Source: Pseudomonas sp. QS1027 (GTDB taxonomy: Bacteria; Pseudomonadota; Gammaproteobacteria; Pseudomonadales; Pseudomonadaceae). From it: a stretch of 64,000 nt of DNA. Made by a program: the position numbers and the translations under genes. Shown here piece after piece: positions 17,301 through 25,251 of this stretch (the first letter of the stretch is position 1; every line of letters starts with the position of its first letter). Below the pieces are notes generated by a model. It made no database searches and was not told the origin of the DNA. It worked only from the letters and a program-made list of their open reading frames with translations. Where the stretch lies: the NCBI RefSeq assembly GCF_002814235.1, contig NZ_PHSU01000011.1, forward strand, positions 62,001-126,000, in the 5' to 3' direction.

Positions 17301-19327
17301 TGACCTTTACCTTCTCGGTAAGCTTCGACGGCAGCGCCGACGAATCGACGGCGCTGATTTTCCCCAGGCTGTCGCTGACCGTCAGGGCCATGAAACGTGT
17401 GCCTGAACTGATCTTCGACACCCGCCCCGTCAACCTGCCCGGCAAGATCTACCTGATTCCCTGCCATCCGCTGGTCTTGCCCGACTTCGGCCCCGGCACG
17501 ACTATCCAGCGCACGGCCGACGGCGGTGTGCCCGGTTATAGCTACAGCAGCGACGCCCCGCGGATCGCCGTCGTCGACCACAGCGGCCGGGTGACCGTGC
17601 GCGGCAATGGCAAGACGCGAATCCGCGTCACCGACCGGGTCGGCCAGCACCAAAGCTACGAGGTGACCGTGAGCGGTGTGATCCAGTGCTACAACCTGGG
17701 CGTGGGAAGCATCGACGCGACCCTGCTGACGGCCCGGCAAAAGGGACTGAAGGTGCCGACCCTGGATGAGCTCAAGGCGATACGCCAGCTATACGGCAGG
17801 CACTGGCCCTTGCAGTCCGCCGACAAGCCGCTCACCTGGTCATCGACCTCAAAGGACCTGCTGCAGACGCCTTATGCCTACGCGGTGCTGAACATGAGCA
17901 AACCCGGCCTTGAACCCGAAGAGCCGCATGTTTCGCTCAGCATCGGCCTGCCGGCGTTGGTCTATTCCGTTTCCGGCCTGGGTATCGGCCCTTCGTTGAT
18001 CGCTGATTGCCGCAAGGCCCGCGGCTTGCCCGCCGATGCCCGGGAGCTGGAACGCCCCAGGGTCGAGGCGGCCCTGGACGACGGCCAGGGCCTGTTGCCG
18101 ACCAGCGCGCTCGACAGCCCGGTGCCGGTGACCTTCCCGGTCTGGGCGAACCCCGCCACGGATGAGACCTATCAGCTGCTGTGGGGCACGGAACTGCTCG
18201 GCAGCCCGATGTTCATTGCCCCCGGCGACAATCCCGGCGACACCCTGAGGCTGGACATTCCCGTTGCGGCGCTCACCCATGGCACCCATGAACTCAGGTA
18301 CCGGGCGTACAGTACCGTCAGCCAGACCTGGACCGATTCGTTCCCGTCGCTGATCGAGGTCGACCGTGAACAACCCGGACTGCCCGCGCTGGCGGCCATG
18401 GCCTTTCCACCCCAGGTCAACGACGGCCTCACTCCGGCGCAGTTGAGCCAACTGGGCAATGTGCTGCCGGGCACGATCGCCAGCTACAACGGTTTCGCCA
18501 TCGGCGACCAGGTGACCACCTTCTGGGGTGATATCGAGGGGCCGGGAGCGCGGGTCGAGGAACTCAAGACCATTGTCATCGAGTTTCCCCGCGCGTTTCT
18601 CGTCTCCCTGGGCGCCGATGCCGATTGGCCGGTGACCTACCGGATCACCGACCGCGCGGGCAACCTGTCGGAGCCCTCGACGCCCACCACCGTCAAGCTG
18701 CGCCTGAAGAGCGTCGAGCGTCCCGAACTGGTGTTCGACCAGCGTCCGCTGACCCTCAGCGGCAGGATCTACCTGATCCCCAGCCACCCGACGGTCCTGC
18801 CCGCCTTCGGCCCGACCACCTCGGCCAGGCGTGCGGCCAGCGGCGGTACGCCCGGTTATACCTACACCTCGGGCAATCCGGCGATTGCCGTGGTCGACGC
18901 CTCCGGCCTGGTCACGGTGCGTGGCAACGGCAGCACGACCATCACCGTGCGCGATCACGGCGGACAGATGAAAAGCTACAACCTGACGGTCAGCGGCGTG
19001 ATCCACTGCCATGGGCTGGGGCTGGGGACCTTCGCCAGCATGCAGGCGAAGGCCGGCGCCGGGCATCGGCGCCTGCCGGCGCGCGCCGAGCTGAAGGAGA
19101 TCCATCGCCTCTACGGCAACCGCTGGCCCCTGGGCGCCCAGCGCGAATGGCTGGCGGAAACCCTGCGGGAAACGGAGTCGACGACTGCGAGGGATTTCGG
19201 CCTGACCTGGTCCACCGACCGCGCGACCGCGGTGCCGCCGATCAAGTACTACGTGCTGCACCTGCCCAGCGGCAAGGAGTCGATCCTGTTCGATCTGAGC
19301 AACGCCTATGGCCTGGGCCTGAGCTGA
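11312..19327 (+). CDS. Giant modular protein, 2671 aa, six ~218-aa repeats plus Ig-like and Big2-like domains
   Basis: One uninterrupted frame encodes about 2671 residues. Residues 34-1340 are six tandem repeats of 213-225 aa, starting near 34, 255, 473, 686, 911 and 1127. Each has a SADDAARHA helix, a YGGxI...DGxFVA segment resembling DUF4329, PPGYRLxGLYYS, YxNFF, LYLSxxDGAxLxYRS and ending SGxLxVLxxSxLWxxPGxV. Residues 1344-1570 match the 241-aa protein at 9674. Four ~115-aa Ig-like modules follow to about 2030. Then a Big2-like domain (SSDAPRIAVVD, VTVRGNGKTRI) with a ~95-aa tail module occurs, and both recur at the C-terminus (about 2470-2671) after a copy of Ig-family modules 1-2. There is no signal peptide, membrane helix or secretion signal. 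A large adhesin or effector is possible but unproven. Confidence 0.85.
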   Translation: MHQDALTHAEQPGASRPPTDLAVAPMRQKTAMPLLSRTFASLEEALKYAHGQAAFKGLKRPSSFILKHAQKAEFTTTQALDSALLPFDPDAVFGRDAQGRLQLPEGFILAGLYCQAETAHEQLPPRESGLYENFFSPYDLFAGLHHARRSRPSMPGAHPPPLFFGTPDGALLAYRSGDSELEQALLPEGADWQARARHAREQLLSGALPPHQFVRTIAAAGSLRVLHGSHLWNRPGGVDPIHWAPFADAVLPGLGPAFLSADDAARHAQQLIQGGTDKEFGGLIFQRQDGTFVATLPTTGNDSRFNRDALYPITETGIASFPPGHRLHAVYRSNISLSALREQNGGPLDRTSTLSEQEKRLRLKSITPDEVLTTLLARPQGIRAFYALMTDSNIIKYIPSGSDEEDALVPRLLPGNDLSDLDQLLPSEFIKALAKTGSLYVVRGDTYWGPPGQVPGDWAPYPPEKASTPALPAFGPLFESADAAALYANERINGHYRDRRIGVIISDSHQRYAASEPLTAREALFAADPRLPTGVEGSPALPPGYRLAGLYYSAELYPQRLPCKDVWIYRNFFLPDELLAALKQIEAYRPDPSSPALPLYLSTLDGAQLKYRSRDIPFDQSLLAASENLPSYGERLVKGILDPLNFIHALADSGELSVLQSSELWGPAGRVSSEWHAYDQLPRRVLGPLFASADDAARHAHGQIPRRYDKVHGGVILKRADGLFVASAPLVSATEIFDHTLVFPHRNGFPLEDHTIVGTYSSRLGSLDFQLPTTEAQLYLNLFPTWDIYRAIKDRAIPLRYFSGQDGSLIRYTSRHSPNEIELFKALSPSATDPLNLMDNPTERRFKSGLDADKGAVLTFVRDLVNAAELRVLVRGRDIWASLGKVLSIRDSAAGVRVETDQAPIATYPPAFSPVFMSAADAVRHALAQTNPRTRRSFGFIFKKTDKEYVSTVPALDTSGDFDRTLILPPEIAVLSLIPGYRLDGLYVSEPRREAPPSDRVYQHFIAARDFAHAIKTARETAIVPGHQSTTQLYLASADGALFSYQVPLVPDADEVLRGSLFHNDGIDTQGQLENGALSGRDYVRRVAASGKLSVLRPGTLWRQTGPVSATWDPSDDASGATEPYALGPLFAHADDAARYTHGKIGQGRGALLVDAIYRTSAPDGYVTLEPFVDGQAIKVTRTLADLKTPALEKQRLALTLGKTPLDSIHYAKPLDPARYETDGTPCFDFFCVEDICFVTQTLLADNLFLNGIYYSSQEGALLKYEPRDSRAQRDLCTPVEPVGGGRNSITLPHARLISAVASAGKLSVLEASTLWPKPGLIAPTWTPMWAVANRQPRASRDLLPPLINSFNIGGVGATDVIDPQRPLPVVIALLDLKPRDRLDLYWGTHPDPVASHTQGSEPGASHLTLPVATRWIMSGEVTVRYVLTPFPGGTPETAEASIRVKLEVPGAPDIHSGTPDENDKLELPVVLPPGVIEDPEGVSVVVKRYANMAAGDRIKVSWHGRFVEHPALTGPSEEVVIPIDPAIIREAGNADSIIVRYEIRDEVNNWSRWSRPTLVEVGIGDPSLPAPVVPRAQGMQLNLDELGGAAVQTLILRYEGMSSAQTLRLLVERETAQGAPLPTFSATLPGHDSDTFVSFEVPNEQFLLIIQGQARFYYYVEAPEQPSRRSKSRSLKILGQALVLKPPRVPVAEANGNVLDPTATGVIARVEAYSFIAVGQTVSLIWIGTTAAGLEVRHEQTLPVIASDQDIDFTIPDDKVSVLAGGSVVVRYEVKTDAPEPIVSQPLLLPVSARPLDLPPPEVLEAHGSVLFPLEALAGATIRVRYKNMLSSDTVQAYWRGTPGNGTPVIDAKPGSADGSVDFSVPATAVSANIGKRVEVGYSVTRQGIPAPSRILPLDVLPIAHEHLPVPFVREAPDNRLLDLNTFAGDGHIEVGKWPHIQLGQRVWLRGEGTRGNGSPYVFTIWEAQEIPSIEDRFDDPLLRRHLDLLRDLSGLTFTFSVSFDGSADESTALIFPRLSLTVRAMKRVPELIFDTRPVNLPGKIYLIPCHPLVLPDFGPGTTIQRTADGGVPGYSYSSDAPRIAVVDHSGRVTVRGNGKTRIRVTDRVGQHQSYEVTVSGVIQCYNLGVGSIDATLLTARQKGLKVPTLDELKAIRQLYGRHWPLQSADKPLTWSSTSKDLLQTPYAYAVLNMSKPGLEPEEPHVSLSIGLPALVYSVSGLGIGPSLIADCRKARGLPADARELERPRVEAALDDGQGLLPTSALDSPVPVTFPVWANPATDETYQLLWGTELLGSPMFIAPGDNPGDTLRLDIPVAALTHGTHELRYRAYSTVSQTWTDSFPSLIEVDREQPGLPALAAMAFPPQVNDGLTPAQLSQLGNVLPGTIASYNGFAIGDQVTTFWGDIEGPGARVEELKTIVIEFPRAFLVSLGADADWPVTYRITDRAGNLSEPSTPTTVKLRLKSVERPELVFDQRPLTLSGRIYLIPSHPTVLPAFGPTTSARRAASGGTPGYTYTSGNPAIAVVDASGLVTVRGNGSTTITVRDHGGQMKSYNLTVSGVIHCHGLGLGTFASMQAKAGAGHRRLPARAELKEIHRLYGNRWPLGAQREWLAETLRETESTTARDFGLTWSTDRATAVPPIKYYVLHLPSGKESILFDLSNAYGLGLS
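11411..15340 (+). repeat. Six tandem coding repeats of about 655 nt in the giant gene
   Basis: Repeat starts lie near nt 11412, 12076, 12731, 13370, 14044 and 14690, a period of roughly 640-675 nt. They are conserved at protein level but diverged at DNA level. This suggests an old expansion rather than recent slippage. Confidence 0.75.
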
Positions 19328-19334
19328 GCAATCC

Positions 19335-19358
19335 GCCGGTGGCCCTGCGGCCACCGGC
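19335..19358 (+). terminator. Hairpin after the giant gene
   Basis: GCCGGTGGCC-CTGC-GGCCACCGGC is a perfect 10-bp hairpin 8 nt after the stop codon. It lacks a T tract, so termination efficiency is uncertain. Confidence 0.5.
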
Positions 19359-19371
19359 AATTCCCACCCCA

Positions 19372-19385
19372 TTGACCCCCGTCAA
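19372..19385. promoter_or_regulatory. Anr box of the first cco operon
   Basis: TTGACCCCCGTCAA is a perfect inverted repeat matching the FNR/Anr consensus TTGAT-N4-ATCAA at 12 of 14 positions. A -10-like CATGCT lies at 19408-19413, the distance expected for an activator bound at -41.5. It indicates induction at low oxygen by Anr, encoded at 33647. Confidence 0.75.
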
Positions 19386-19495
19386 TACCACCCGCTGGCT
19401 ATTTGCCCATGCTTGGCTGGCTTTTAGTCTGCCTATAACTCCAGATCCCGCGAATGCAACAGCGCCGGCCGGGTCTGAACCGTGGATGGGGAACC

Positions 19496-20920
19496 ATGAA
19501 CACTTCAATCAGTACCGCCTACAACTACAAGGTGGTCCGCCAATTCGCCATTATGACGGTGGTGTGGGGCATCGTCGGCATGGGGCTCGGGGTTTTCCTC
19601 GCCGCCCAATTGGTCTGGCCCGAACTCAACTTCAACCTGCCGTGGACCAGCTTCGGCCGCCTGCGCCCGTTGCACACCAATGCGGTGATCTTCGCCTTCG
19701 GCGGCTGCGCGCTGTTCGCCAGTTCCTACTACTCGGTGCAACGCACCTGCCAGACCCAGCTGTTTGCGCCAAAGATCGCGGCGTTCACCTTCTGGGGCTG
19801 GCAACTGGTGATCCTCCTGGCGGCCATCAGCCTGCCCCTGGGCTACACCAGTTCCAAGGAATACGCCGAACTGGAATGGCCGATCGATATCCTGATCACC
19901 ATCGTCTGGGTCGCCTACGCCATCGTGTTCTTCGGCACGCTGATGAAGCGCACCACCAAGCACATCTACGTCGGCAACTGGTTCTTCGGCGCCTTCATCC
20001 TCACCGTGGCGATCCTGCATATCGTCAACAACCTGGAACTGCCGGTCAGCCTGACCAAGTCCTACTCGATCTACGCCGGGGCCACCGACGCCATGGTCCA
20101 GTGGTGGTACGGGCACAACGCGGTGGGCTTCTTCCTGACCGCTGGTTTCCTCGGGATGATGTACTACTTCGTACCGAAACAGGCCGAGCGGCCGGTGTAT
20201 TCCTATCGCCTGTCCATCGTCCACTTCTGGGCGCTGATCACCCTGTATATCTGGGCCGGTCCCCACCACCTGCACTACACCGCCCTGCCGGACTGGGCCC
20301 AGTCCCTGGGCATGGTGATGTCGCTGATCCTCCTGGCACCGAGCTGGGGCGGCATGATCAACGGCATGATGACCCTCTCCGGGGCCTGGCATAAGCTGCG
20401 CAGCGACCCGATCCTGCGCTTCCTCGTGGTCTCCCTGGCGTTCTACGGCATGTCGACCTTCGAAGGTCCGATGATGGCGATCAAGACCGTCAACGCCCTC
20501 TCCCACTACACCGACTGGACCATCGGCCACGTGCACGCCGGCGCCCTCGGTTGGGTGGCGATGATTTCCATCGGCGCGCTGTACCACATGATCCCGAAAA
20601 TCTTCGGCCGCCCGCAGATGCATAGCATCGGCCTGATCAACGCGCACTTCTGGCTCGCCACCATCGGCACCGTACTCTACATCGCCTCGATGTGGGTCAA
20701 CGGCATCGCCCAGGGCCTGATGTGGCGTGCGGTCAACGAGGACGGCACGCTGACCTACTCCTTCGTCGAAACCCTGGTGGCCAGCCACCCCGGCTACGTC
20801 GTCCGGCTGATCGGCGGGGCGATCTTCTTCAGCGGCATGTTGCTGATGGCCTACAACACCTGGCGCACCGTGCGCGGCGCGCAACCCGCCACCGTGATCG
20901 CCGCCGCGCAGATGGCCTGA
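19496..20920 (+). CDS. ccoN: cbb3 cytochrome c oxidase subunit I, first operon
   Basis: CcoN is the catalytic haem b / haem b3-CuB subunit of the high-affinity cbb3 oxidase, with about 12 membrane helices. The sequence shows the family features [20 protein letters not shown] with a haem-ligand His, [12 protein letters not shown] and [15 protein letters not shown] with CuB ligand His residues, and [18 protein letters not shown] chose ATG 19496 ([16 protein letters not shown], 474 aa) because its N-terminus matches the paralogue at 23010. A longer frame upstream is not conserved. By position beside aer and by its Anr box this operon corresponds to the oxygen-regulated cco-2 operon of P. aeruginosa. 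It is followed 10 nt later by ccoO. Confidence 0.95.
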   Translation: MNTSISTAYNYKVVRQFAIMTVVWGIVGMGLGVFLAAQLVWPELNFNLPWTSFGRLRPLHTNAVIFAFGGCALFASSYYSVQRTCQTQLFAPKIAAFTFWGWQLVILLAAISLPLGYTSSKEYAELEWPIDILITIVWVAYAIVFFGTLMKRTTKHIYVGNWFFGAFILTVAILHIVNNLELPVSLTKSYSIYAGATDAMVQWWYGHNAVGFFLTAGFLGMMYYFVPKQAERPVYSYRLSIVHFWALITLYIWAGPHHLHYTALPDWAQSLGMVMSLILLAPSWGGMINGMMTLSGAWHKLRSDPILRFLVVSLAFYGMSTFEGPMMAIKTVNALSHYTDWTIGHVHAGALGWVAMISIGALYHMIPKIFGRPQMHSIGLINAHFWLATIGTVLYIASMWVNGIAQGLMWRAVNEDGTLTYSFVETLVASHPGYVVRLIGGAIFFSGMLLMAYNTWRTVRGAQPATVIAAAQMA

Positions 20921-20930
20921 GGAGCTCGCC

Positions 20931-21539
20931 ATGAAACATGAAGTGATTGAAAAGAACGTCGGCCTGCTGATGCTGCTGATGGTGCTGGCCGTGAGCATCG
21001 GCGGCCTGACCCAGATCGTCCCGCTGTTTTTCCAGGACGTCACCAACAAGCCGGTAGAAGGCATGAAGCCCTACACCGCGCTGCAGCTGGAAGGCCGCGA
21101 TATCTACATCCGCGAAGGCTGCGTCGGCTGCCACTCGCAGATGATCCGGCCGTTCCGCGCCGAAACCGAACGCTACGGGCACTACTCGGTGGCCGGAGAA
21201 AGCGTCTGGGACCACCCGTTCCTCTGGGGCTCCAAGCGCACCGGACCGGACCTGGCCCGGGTCGGCGGGCGTTACTCGGAAGACTGGCACCGCGCGCACC
21301 TGTACAACCCGCGCAACGTGGTGCCGGAGTCGAAAATGCCGGGCTACCCCTGGCTGGTGGCCAATCCCTTGGATAACAGCCTGACCGAAACCAAGCTGCG
21401 GGCCATGCGCACCCTGGGCGTGCCCTACACCGACGACGACATCGCCGGGGCCAGGGAATCCGTGAAGGGCAAGACCGAAATGGACGCCCTGGTCGCCTAC
21501 CTGCAAGTGCTCGGCACTGCGATCAAGAGCAAGAGGTGA
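20931..21539 (+). CDS. ccoO: cbb3 oxidase subunit II, monohaem cytochrome c
   Basis: CcoO (202 aa) has one N-terminal membrane anchor (residues about 10-30) and a periplasmic cytochrome c domain with the haem-binding motif CVGCH at residues 64-68. A Met near SKMPGYPW is the likely axial ligand. It passes electrons from CcoP to CcoN. The GAGGAG-like stretch before ATG 20931 is a good ribosome binding site. The central part ([19 protein letters not shown]) is identical to the paralogue at 24452. Confidence 0.95.
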   Translation: MKHEVIEKNVGLLMLLMVLAVSIGGLTQIVPLFFQDVTNKPVEGMKPYTALQLEGRDIYIREGCVGCHSQMIRPFRAETERYGHYSVAGESVWDHPFLWGSKRTGPDLARVGGRYSEDWHRAHLYNPRNVVPESKMPGYPWLVANPLDNSLTETKLRAMRTLGVPYTDDDIAGARESVKGKTEMDALVAYLQVLGTAIKSKR

Positions 21540-21542
21540 ATC

Positions 21543-21740
21543 ATGGACATGAGTAGCGGAATGATCCGCGGCCTCGGCACCCTGGTGGTGTTCTTCGCCT
21601 TTATCGGCCTGGCCCTCTGGGTGTTCAACGCCAAGCGCACCCCCGAGTTCGCCGAGGCCTGCATGCTGCCCTTCGCCGATGACGAGCCGCTTCCGGCCCC
21701 CCCTGAAGATCCCACCGCAACAAGGAGCACCCAGCCATGA
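21543..21740 (+). CDS. ccoQ: cbb3 oxidase small subunit CcoQ
   Basis: The 65-aa protein has one transmembrane helix ([17 protein letters not shown]) followed by a short charged cytoplasmic tail containing LPFADDE. CcoQ stabilises the core complex. It starts 3 nt after the ccoO stop and overlaps ccoP by 4 nt (ATGA), so translation is coupled. Confidence 0.9.
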   Translation: MDMSSGMIRGLGTLVVFFAFIGLALWVFNAKRTPEFAEACMLPFADDEPLPAPPEDPTATRSTQP

Positions 21741-22675
21741 CCACCTTCTGGAGTGCGTATATCTGCGTACTGACCATCGGCAGCCTGATCGGCCTGACCT
21801 GGCTGTTGATCGGTACGCGCAAGGGTGAAACCAAGGGCAGCGTCGACCAGACCATGGGCCACAGCTTCGACGGCATCGAGGAGTATGACAACCCGCTGCC
21901 GCAGTGGTGGTTCATGCTGTTCGCCGGGACCCTGGTGTTTGCCGTCGGCTACCTGATCCTCTACCCGGGCCTGGGCAACTGGAAAGGCATCCTGCCCGGC
22001 TACGAGAACGGCTGGACCGGCGTCCACGAATGGGAAAAGGAAATGGACAAGGCCGATGCCAAGTTCGGACCGATCTTCGCCAAATTCGCCGCCATGCCCC
22101 TGGAAGAAGTGGCCAAGGACCCGCAAGCGCTGAAAATGGGCGGACGCCTGTTCGCCTCCAACTGCGCGGTGTGCCACGGCTCGGACGCCAAGGGCGCCTA
22201 CGGTTTCCCCAACCTCGCCGACGATATCTGGCGCTGGGGCGGCAGTGCCGACACGATCAAGACCACCATCATGGGCGGACGCATCGCGGCCATGCCGGCC
22301 TGGGGCGAAATCCTCGGTGAGGACGGGGTGAAGAACGTCGCGGCCTATGTCCGTCACGACCTGGCCAAGCTTCCGCTACCGCAGGATTCCACCGCGGACC
22401 TGGCGGCGGGCCGACAAACCTTCAGCACCACCTGCATCGCCTGCCATGGTGCCACCGGCCAGGGCAGCCAGATCATGGGGGCCCCCGACCTGACCCAGCC
22501 TTCCGGCTTTATCTACGGCAGCAGCGTGACGCAATTGCAGCAGACCATCCGCCACGGTCGCCAGGGCCAGATGCCGGCCCAGAGCGAACAGCTCGGCAAC
22601 GATAAGGTGCAGTTGCTGGCCGCTTACGTGTTCAGTCTCTCCCACGGCAGTCAAGGAGAAAACAAAGCCCAATAG
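21737..22675 (+). CDS. ccoP: cbb3 oxidase subunit III, dihaem cytochrome c
   Basis: CcoP (312 aa) is anchored by N-terminal helices, including [19 protein letters not shown]. It carries two periplasmic cytochrome c domains with haem motifs CAVCH at residue 143 and CIACH at residue 233. It accepts electrons from soluble cytochromes. The loop after the second helix is shorter by 12 residues (GYENGWTG) than in the paralogue at 25248. It is the last gene of the first operon. A hairpin without a clear T tract follows. Confidence 0.95.
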   Translation: MTTFWSAYICVLTIGSLIGLTWLLIGTRKGETKGSVDQTMGHSFDGIEEYDNPLPQWWFMLFAGTLVFAVGYLILYPGLGNWKGILPGYENGWTGVHEWEKEMDKADAKFGPIFAKFAAMPLEEVAKDPQALKMGGRLFASNCAVCHGSDAKGAYGFPNLADDIWRWGGSADTIKTTIMGGRIAAMPAWGEILGEDGVKNVAAYVRHDLAKLPLPQDSTADLAAGRQTFSTTCIACHGATGQGSQIMGAPDLTQPSGFIYGSSVTQLQQTIRHGRQGQMPAQSEQLGNDKVQLLAAYVFSLSHGSQGENKAQ

Positions 22676-22689
22676 CCACCGGATATTTC

Positions 22690-22715
22690 CTGTCGCATCG
22701 ATCAGGATGCGACAG
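22690..22715 (+). terminator. Hairpin after the first cco operon
   Basis: CTGTCGCATC-GATCAG-GATGCGACAG forms a 10-bp stem 15 nt after ccoP. TTCCCC follows rather than a T run, so some read-through into the second operon is possible. Confidence 0.5.
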
Positions 22716-22909
22716 TTCCCCGCCTGTACGCGACCCAGTGTCGCACCTCTCTTTTAGTCCGCCTACCCACTCCCGGGAATCGGTACTAAGCTTTGCAAAC
22801 TTCGATCAAACCGCATCCCCTCGCCTGCCGGACGATTCCGGCCTTTTCGAGGGCGCGTTTTGACCTTACACCGAGCATGGAAAGGCCGCAGAATCAGCGT
22901 CACACGGTA

Positions 22910-22923
22910 TTGACCCAGGTCAT
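22910..22923. promoter_or_regulatory. Imperfect Anr-like box of the second cco operon
   Basis: TTGACCCAGGTCAT keeps TTGAC and GTCA half-sites with one outer mismatch. A -10-like TACGCT lies at 22942-22947, at fitting distance. The corresponding operon of P. aeruginosa is expressed fairly constitutively, so this site may be weak or unused. Confidence 0.45.
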
Positions 22924-23009
22924 GCCGCGTTGCAATGACCCTACGCTTTATCCATACTTGCGGGCGATTTTCACCCCTAATAAATATACTTAAACCGTGG
23001 AACCTTAGA

Positions 23010-24452
23010 ATGAGCACAGCAATCAGTCCGACTGCTTATAACTATAAGGTAGTCCGCCAGTTCGCCATCATGACGGTGGTCTGGGGGATCCTTGGCATGG
23101 GGCTCGGTGTCTTCATCGCCTCGCAACTGGTCTGGCCGGAGTTGAATTTCGGTCTGCCGTGGACGAGTTTTGGACGCCTGCGCCCGCTGCACACCAACCT
23201 GGTGATTTTTGCCTTCGGTGGTTGTGCATTGTTTGCCACTTCCTACTATGTCGTGCAGCGAACCTGCCAGGTACGACTGATCTCCGACGGCCTCGCGGCC
23301 TTCCACTTCTGGGGTTGGCAAGCCGTCATCGTCGGCGCCGCGATCACCCTGCCCCTGGGTTACACCACCACCAAGGAATACGCCGAACTGGAATGGCCGC
23401 TGGCTATCCTGCTGGGGATTGTCTGGGTGGTCTACGCCCTGGTGTTCTTCGGCACCATCATCAAGCGCAAGACCAAGCACATCTATGTGGGTAACTGGTT
23501 CTACGGCGCCTTCATCATCGTCACGGCGATGCTGCACATCGTCAACCACGCCTCCTTGCCGGTGAGCTTCTTCAAGTCCTACTCGGCCTATGCCGGGGCG
23601 ACCGACGCGATGATCCAGTGGTGGTACGGCCACAACGCCGTGGGCTTCTTCCTGACCACCGGCTTTCTCGGGATGATGTACTACTTCGTGCCGAAACAGG
23701 CCGAGCGGCCGATCTACTCCTACCGCCTGTCCATCGTGCATTTCTGGGCGCTGATCACCCTGTACATCTGGGCCGGTCCCCACCACCTGCACTACACCGC
23801 CCTGCCGGACTGGGCCCAGTCCCTGGGCATGGCGATGTCGATCATCCTCCTGGCGCCAAGCTGGGGCGGCATGATCAACGGCATGATGACCCTCTCGGGG
23901 GCCTGGCATAAGCTGCGCACCGACCCGATCCTGCGGTTCCTGGTGGTGTCCCTGGCGTTCTATGGCATGTCGACCTTCGAAGGGCCGATGATGGCGATCA
24001 AGACCGTCAACTCGCTGTCCCACTACACCGACTGGACCATCGGCCACGTGCACGCCGGCGCCCTCGGCTGGGTAGCGATGATTTCCATCGGTTCGACCTA
24101 CCACATGATCCCGAAAATCTTCGGGCGTCCTCAGATGCACAGCATCGGCCTGATCAACGCGCACTTCTGGCTCGCCACCATCGGCACCGTGCTCTACATC
24201 GCCTCGATGTGGGTCAACGGCATCACCCAGGGCCTGATGTGGCGTGCGATCAACGACGATGGCACCCTGACCTACTCGTTCGTCGAAGCGCTGCAGGCCA
24301 GCCATCCCGGCTATATCGTGCGCGCCATCGGCGGTGCGTTCTTCGCCAGCGGCATGCTGTTCATGGCCTACAACGTGTTCCGTACCGTTCGCGCCTCGGA
24401 CCCGGCTGAAGCTGAAGCCGCCGCTCAGATCGCTGTCGCTGGAGCTCACTGA
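23010..24452 (+). CDS. ccoN: cbb3 cytochrome c oxidase subunit I, second operon
   Basis: This second CcoN (480 aa from ATG 23010, [17 protein letters not shown]) has the same membrane topology and haem/CuB ligand motifs as the copy at 19496, including HAGALGW and [13 protein letters not shown]. The two genes are nearly identical at DNA level in long tracts of the second half but clearly diverged in the first third. A frame extending upstream to 22935 is not conserved. The gene lies next to ccoG, like cco-1 of P. aeruginosa. Its stop codon overlaps the ccoO start by one base (TGATG). Confidence 0.95.
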   Translation: MSTAISPTAYNYKVVRQFAIMTVVWGILGMGLGVFIASQLVWPELNFGLPWTSFGRLRPLHTNLVIFAFGGCALFATSYYVVQRTCQVRLISDGLAAFHFWGWQAVIVGAAITLPLGYTTTKEYAELEWPLAILLGIVWVVYALVFFGTIIKRKTKHIYVGNWFYGAFIIVTAMLHIVNHASLPVSFFKSYSAYAGATDAMIQWWYGHNAVGFFLTTGFLGMMYYFVPKQAERPIYSYRLSIVHFWALITLYIWAGPHHLHYTALPDWAQSLGMAMSIILLAPSWGGMINGMMTLSGAWHKLRTDPILRFLVVSLAFYGMSTFEGPMMAIKTVNSLSHYTDWTIGHVHAGALGWVAMISIGSTYHMIPKIFGRPQMHSIGLINAHFWLATIGTVLYIASMWVNGITQGLMWRAINDDGTLTYSFVEALQASHPGYIVRAIGGAFFASGMLFMAYNVFRTVRASDPAEAEAAAQIAVAGAH

Positions 24453-25060
24453 TGAAGCACGAAGTAGTCGAGAAGAATATCGGCCTGCTGGCCTTCTTCA
24501 TGGTCATCGCCGTGAGCATCGGCGGCCTGACCCAGATCGTCCCGTTGTTCTTCCAGGACGTCACCAACAAGCCGGTCGAAGGCATGAAGCCACGCCCGGC
24601 ACTGGAACTGGAAGGCCGTGACATCTTTATCGCCAACGGTTGTGTCGGCTGCCACTCGCAGATGATCCGCCCGTTCCGCGCCGAAACCGAACGCTACGGG
24701 CACTACTCGGTGGCCGGTGAAAGCGTCTGGGACCACCCGTTCCTCTGGGGCTCCAAGCGCACCGGGCCGGACCTGGCCCGGGTCGGCGGGCGTTACTCCG
24801 ATGACTGGCACCGCGCGCACCTGTACAACCCGCGCAACGTGGTGCCCGAGTCGAAAATGCCGGCTTATCCGTTCCTGGTGGAAAACAAGCTCGATGGCAA
24901 GGACACGGCGAAGAAAATGGAAGTCCTGCGCACCCTCGGCGTGCCTTACACCGACGAAGACATCGCCGGAGCCAAGGATGCCGTGAAGGGCAAGACCGAA
25001 ATGGACGCGCTGGTGGCCTACTTGCAGGGCCTGGGCACCATCATCAAAAGCAAACGGTGA
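24452..25060 (+). CDS. ccoO: cbb3 oxidase subunit II, second operon
   Basis: This 202-aa paralogue of the gene at 20931 has the same N-terminal anchor and CVGCH at residues 64-68. It is translationally coupled to ccoN by a TGATG overlap. Residues about 70-125 are identical to the first copy and the DNA is nearly so, while the C-terminal third differs ([13 protein letters not shown] against [13 protein letters not shown]). Confidence 0.95.
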   Translation: MKHEVVEKNIGLLAFFMVIAVSIGGLTQIVPLFFQDVTNKPVEGMKPRPALELEGRDIFIANGCVGCHSQMIRPFRAETERYGHYSVAGESVWDHPFLWGSKRTGPDLARVGGRYSDDWHRAHLYNPRNVVPESKMPAYPFLVENKLDGKDTAKKMEVLRTLGVPYTDEDIAGAKDAVKGKTEMDALVAYLQGLGTIIKSKR

Positions 25061-25065
25061 TCTGG

Positions 25066-25251
25066 ATGGATATCGGGATGATTCGTGGCCTGGGCACCCT
25101 GGTGGTGATGGTGGCCTTTATCGGCCTGGCGCTGTGGGTGTTCAGCCCGCGCCGCAAATCGGAATTCGAGGATGCAACCCTGTTGCCTTTCGCGGATGAC
25201 CCCGAAGCCATCAAGCAGGTCGAAAAAGCGTCTAGGAGTAATAAAGAATGA
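25066..25251 (+). CDS. ccoQ: cbb3 oxidase small subunit CcoQ, second operon
   Basis: From ATG 25066 the protein has 61 aa ([18 protein letters not shown]), aligning with the first CcoQ. A GTG at 25057 would add three residues. One membrane helix and an LPFADD tail are present. The end overlaps ccoP by 4 nt. Confidence 0.85.
   Translation: MDIGMIRGLGTLVVMVAFIGLALWVFSPRRKSEFEDATLLPFADDPEAIKQVEKASRSNKE

Larger units (their letters stand above)
22676..23009. other. Intergenic region between the two cco operons
   Basis: The stretch holds a hairpin, an imperfect Anr-like site at 22910 and a segment CTTTTAGTCCGCCTA near 22751. That segment resembles CTTTTAGTCTGCCTA near 19421 upstream of the first operon, so the two promoter regions share ancestry. 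No gene was seen. Confidence 0.6.
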
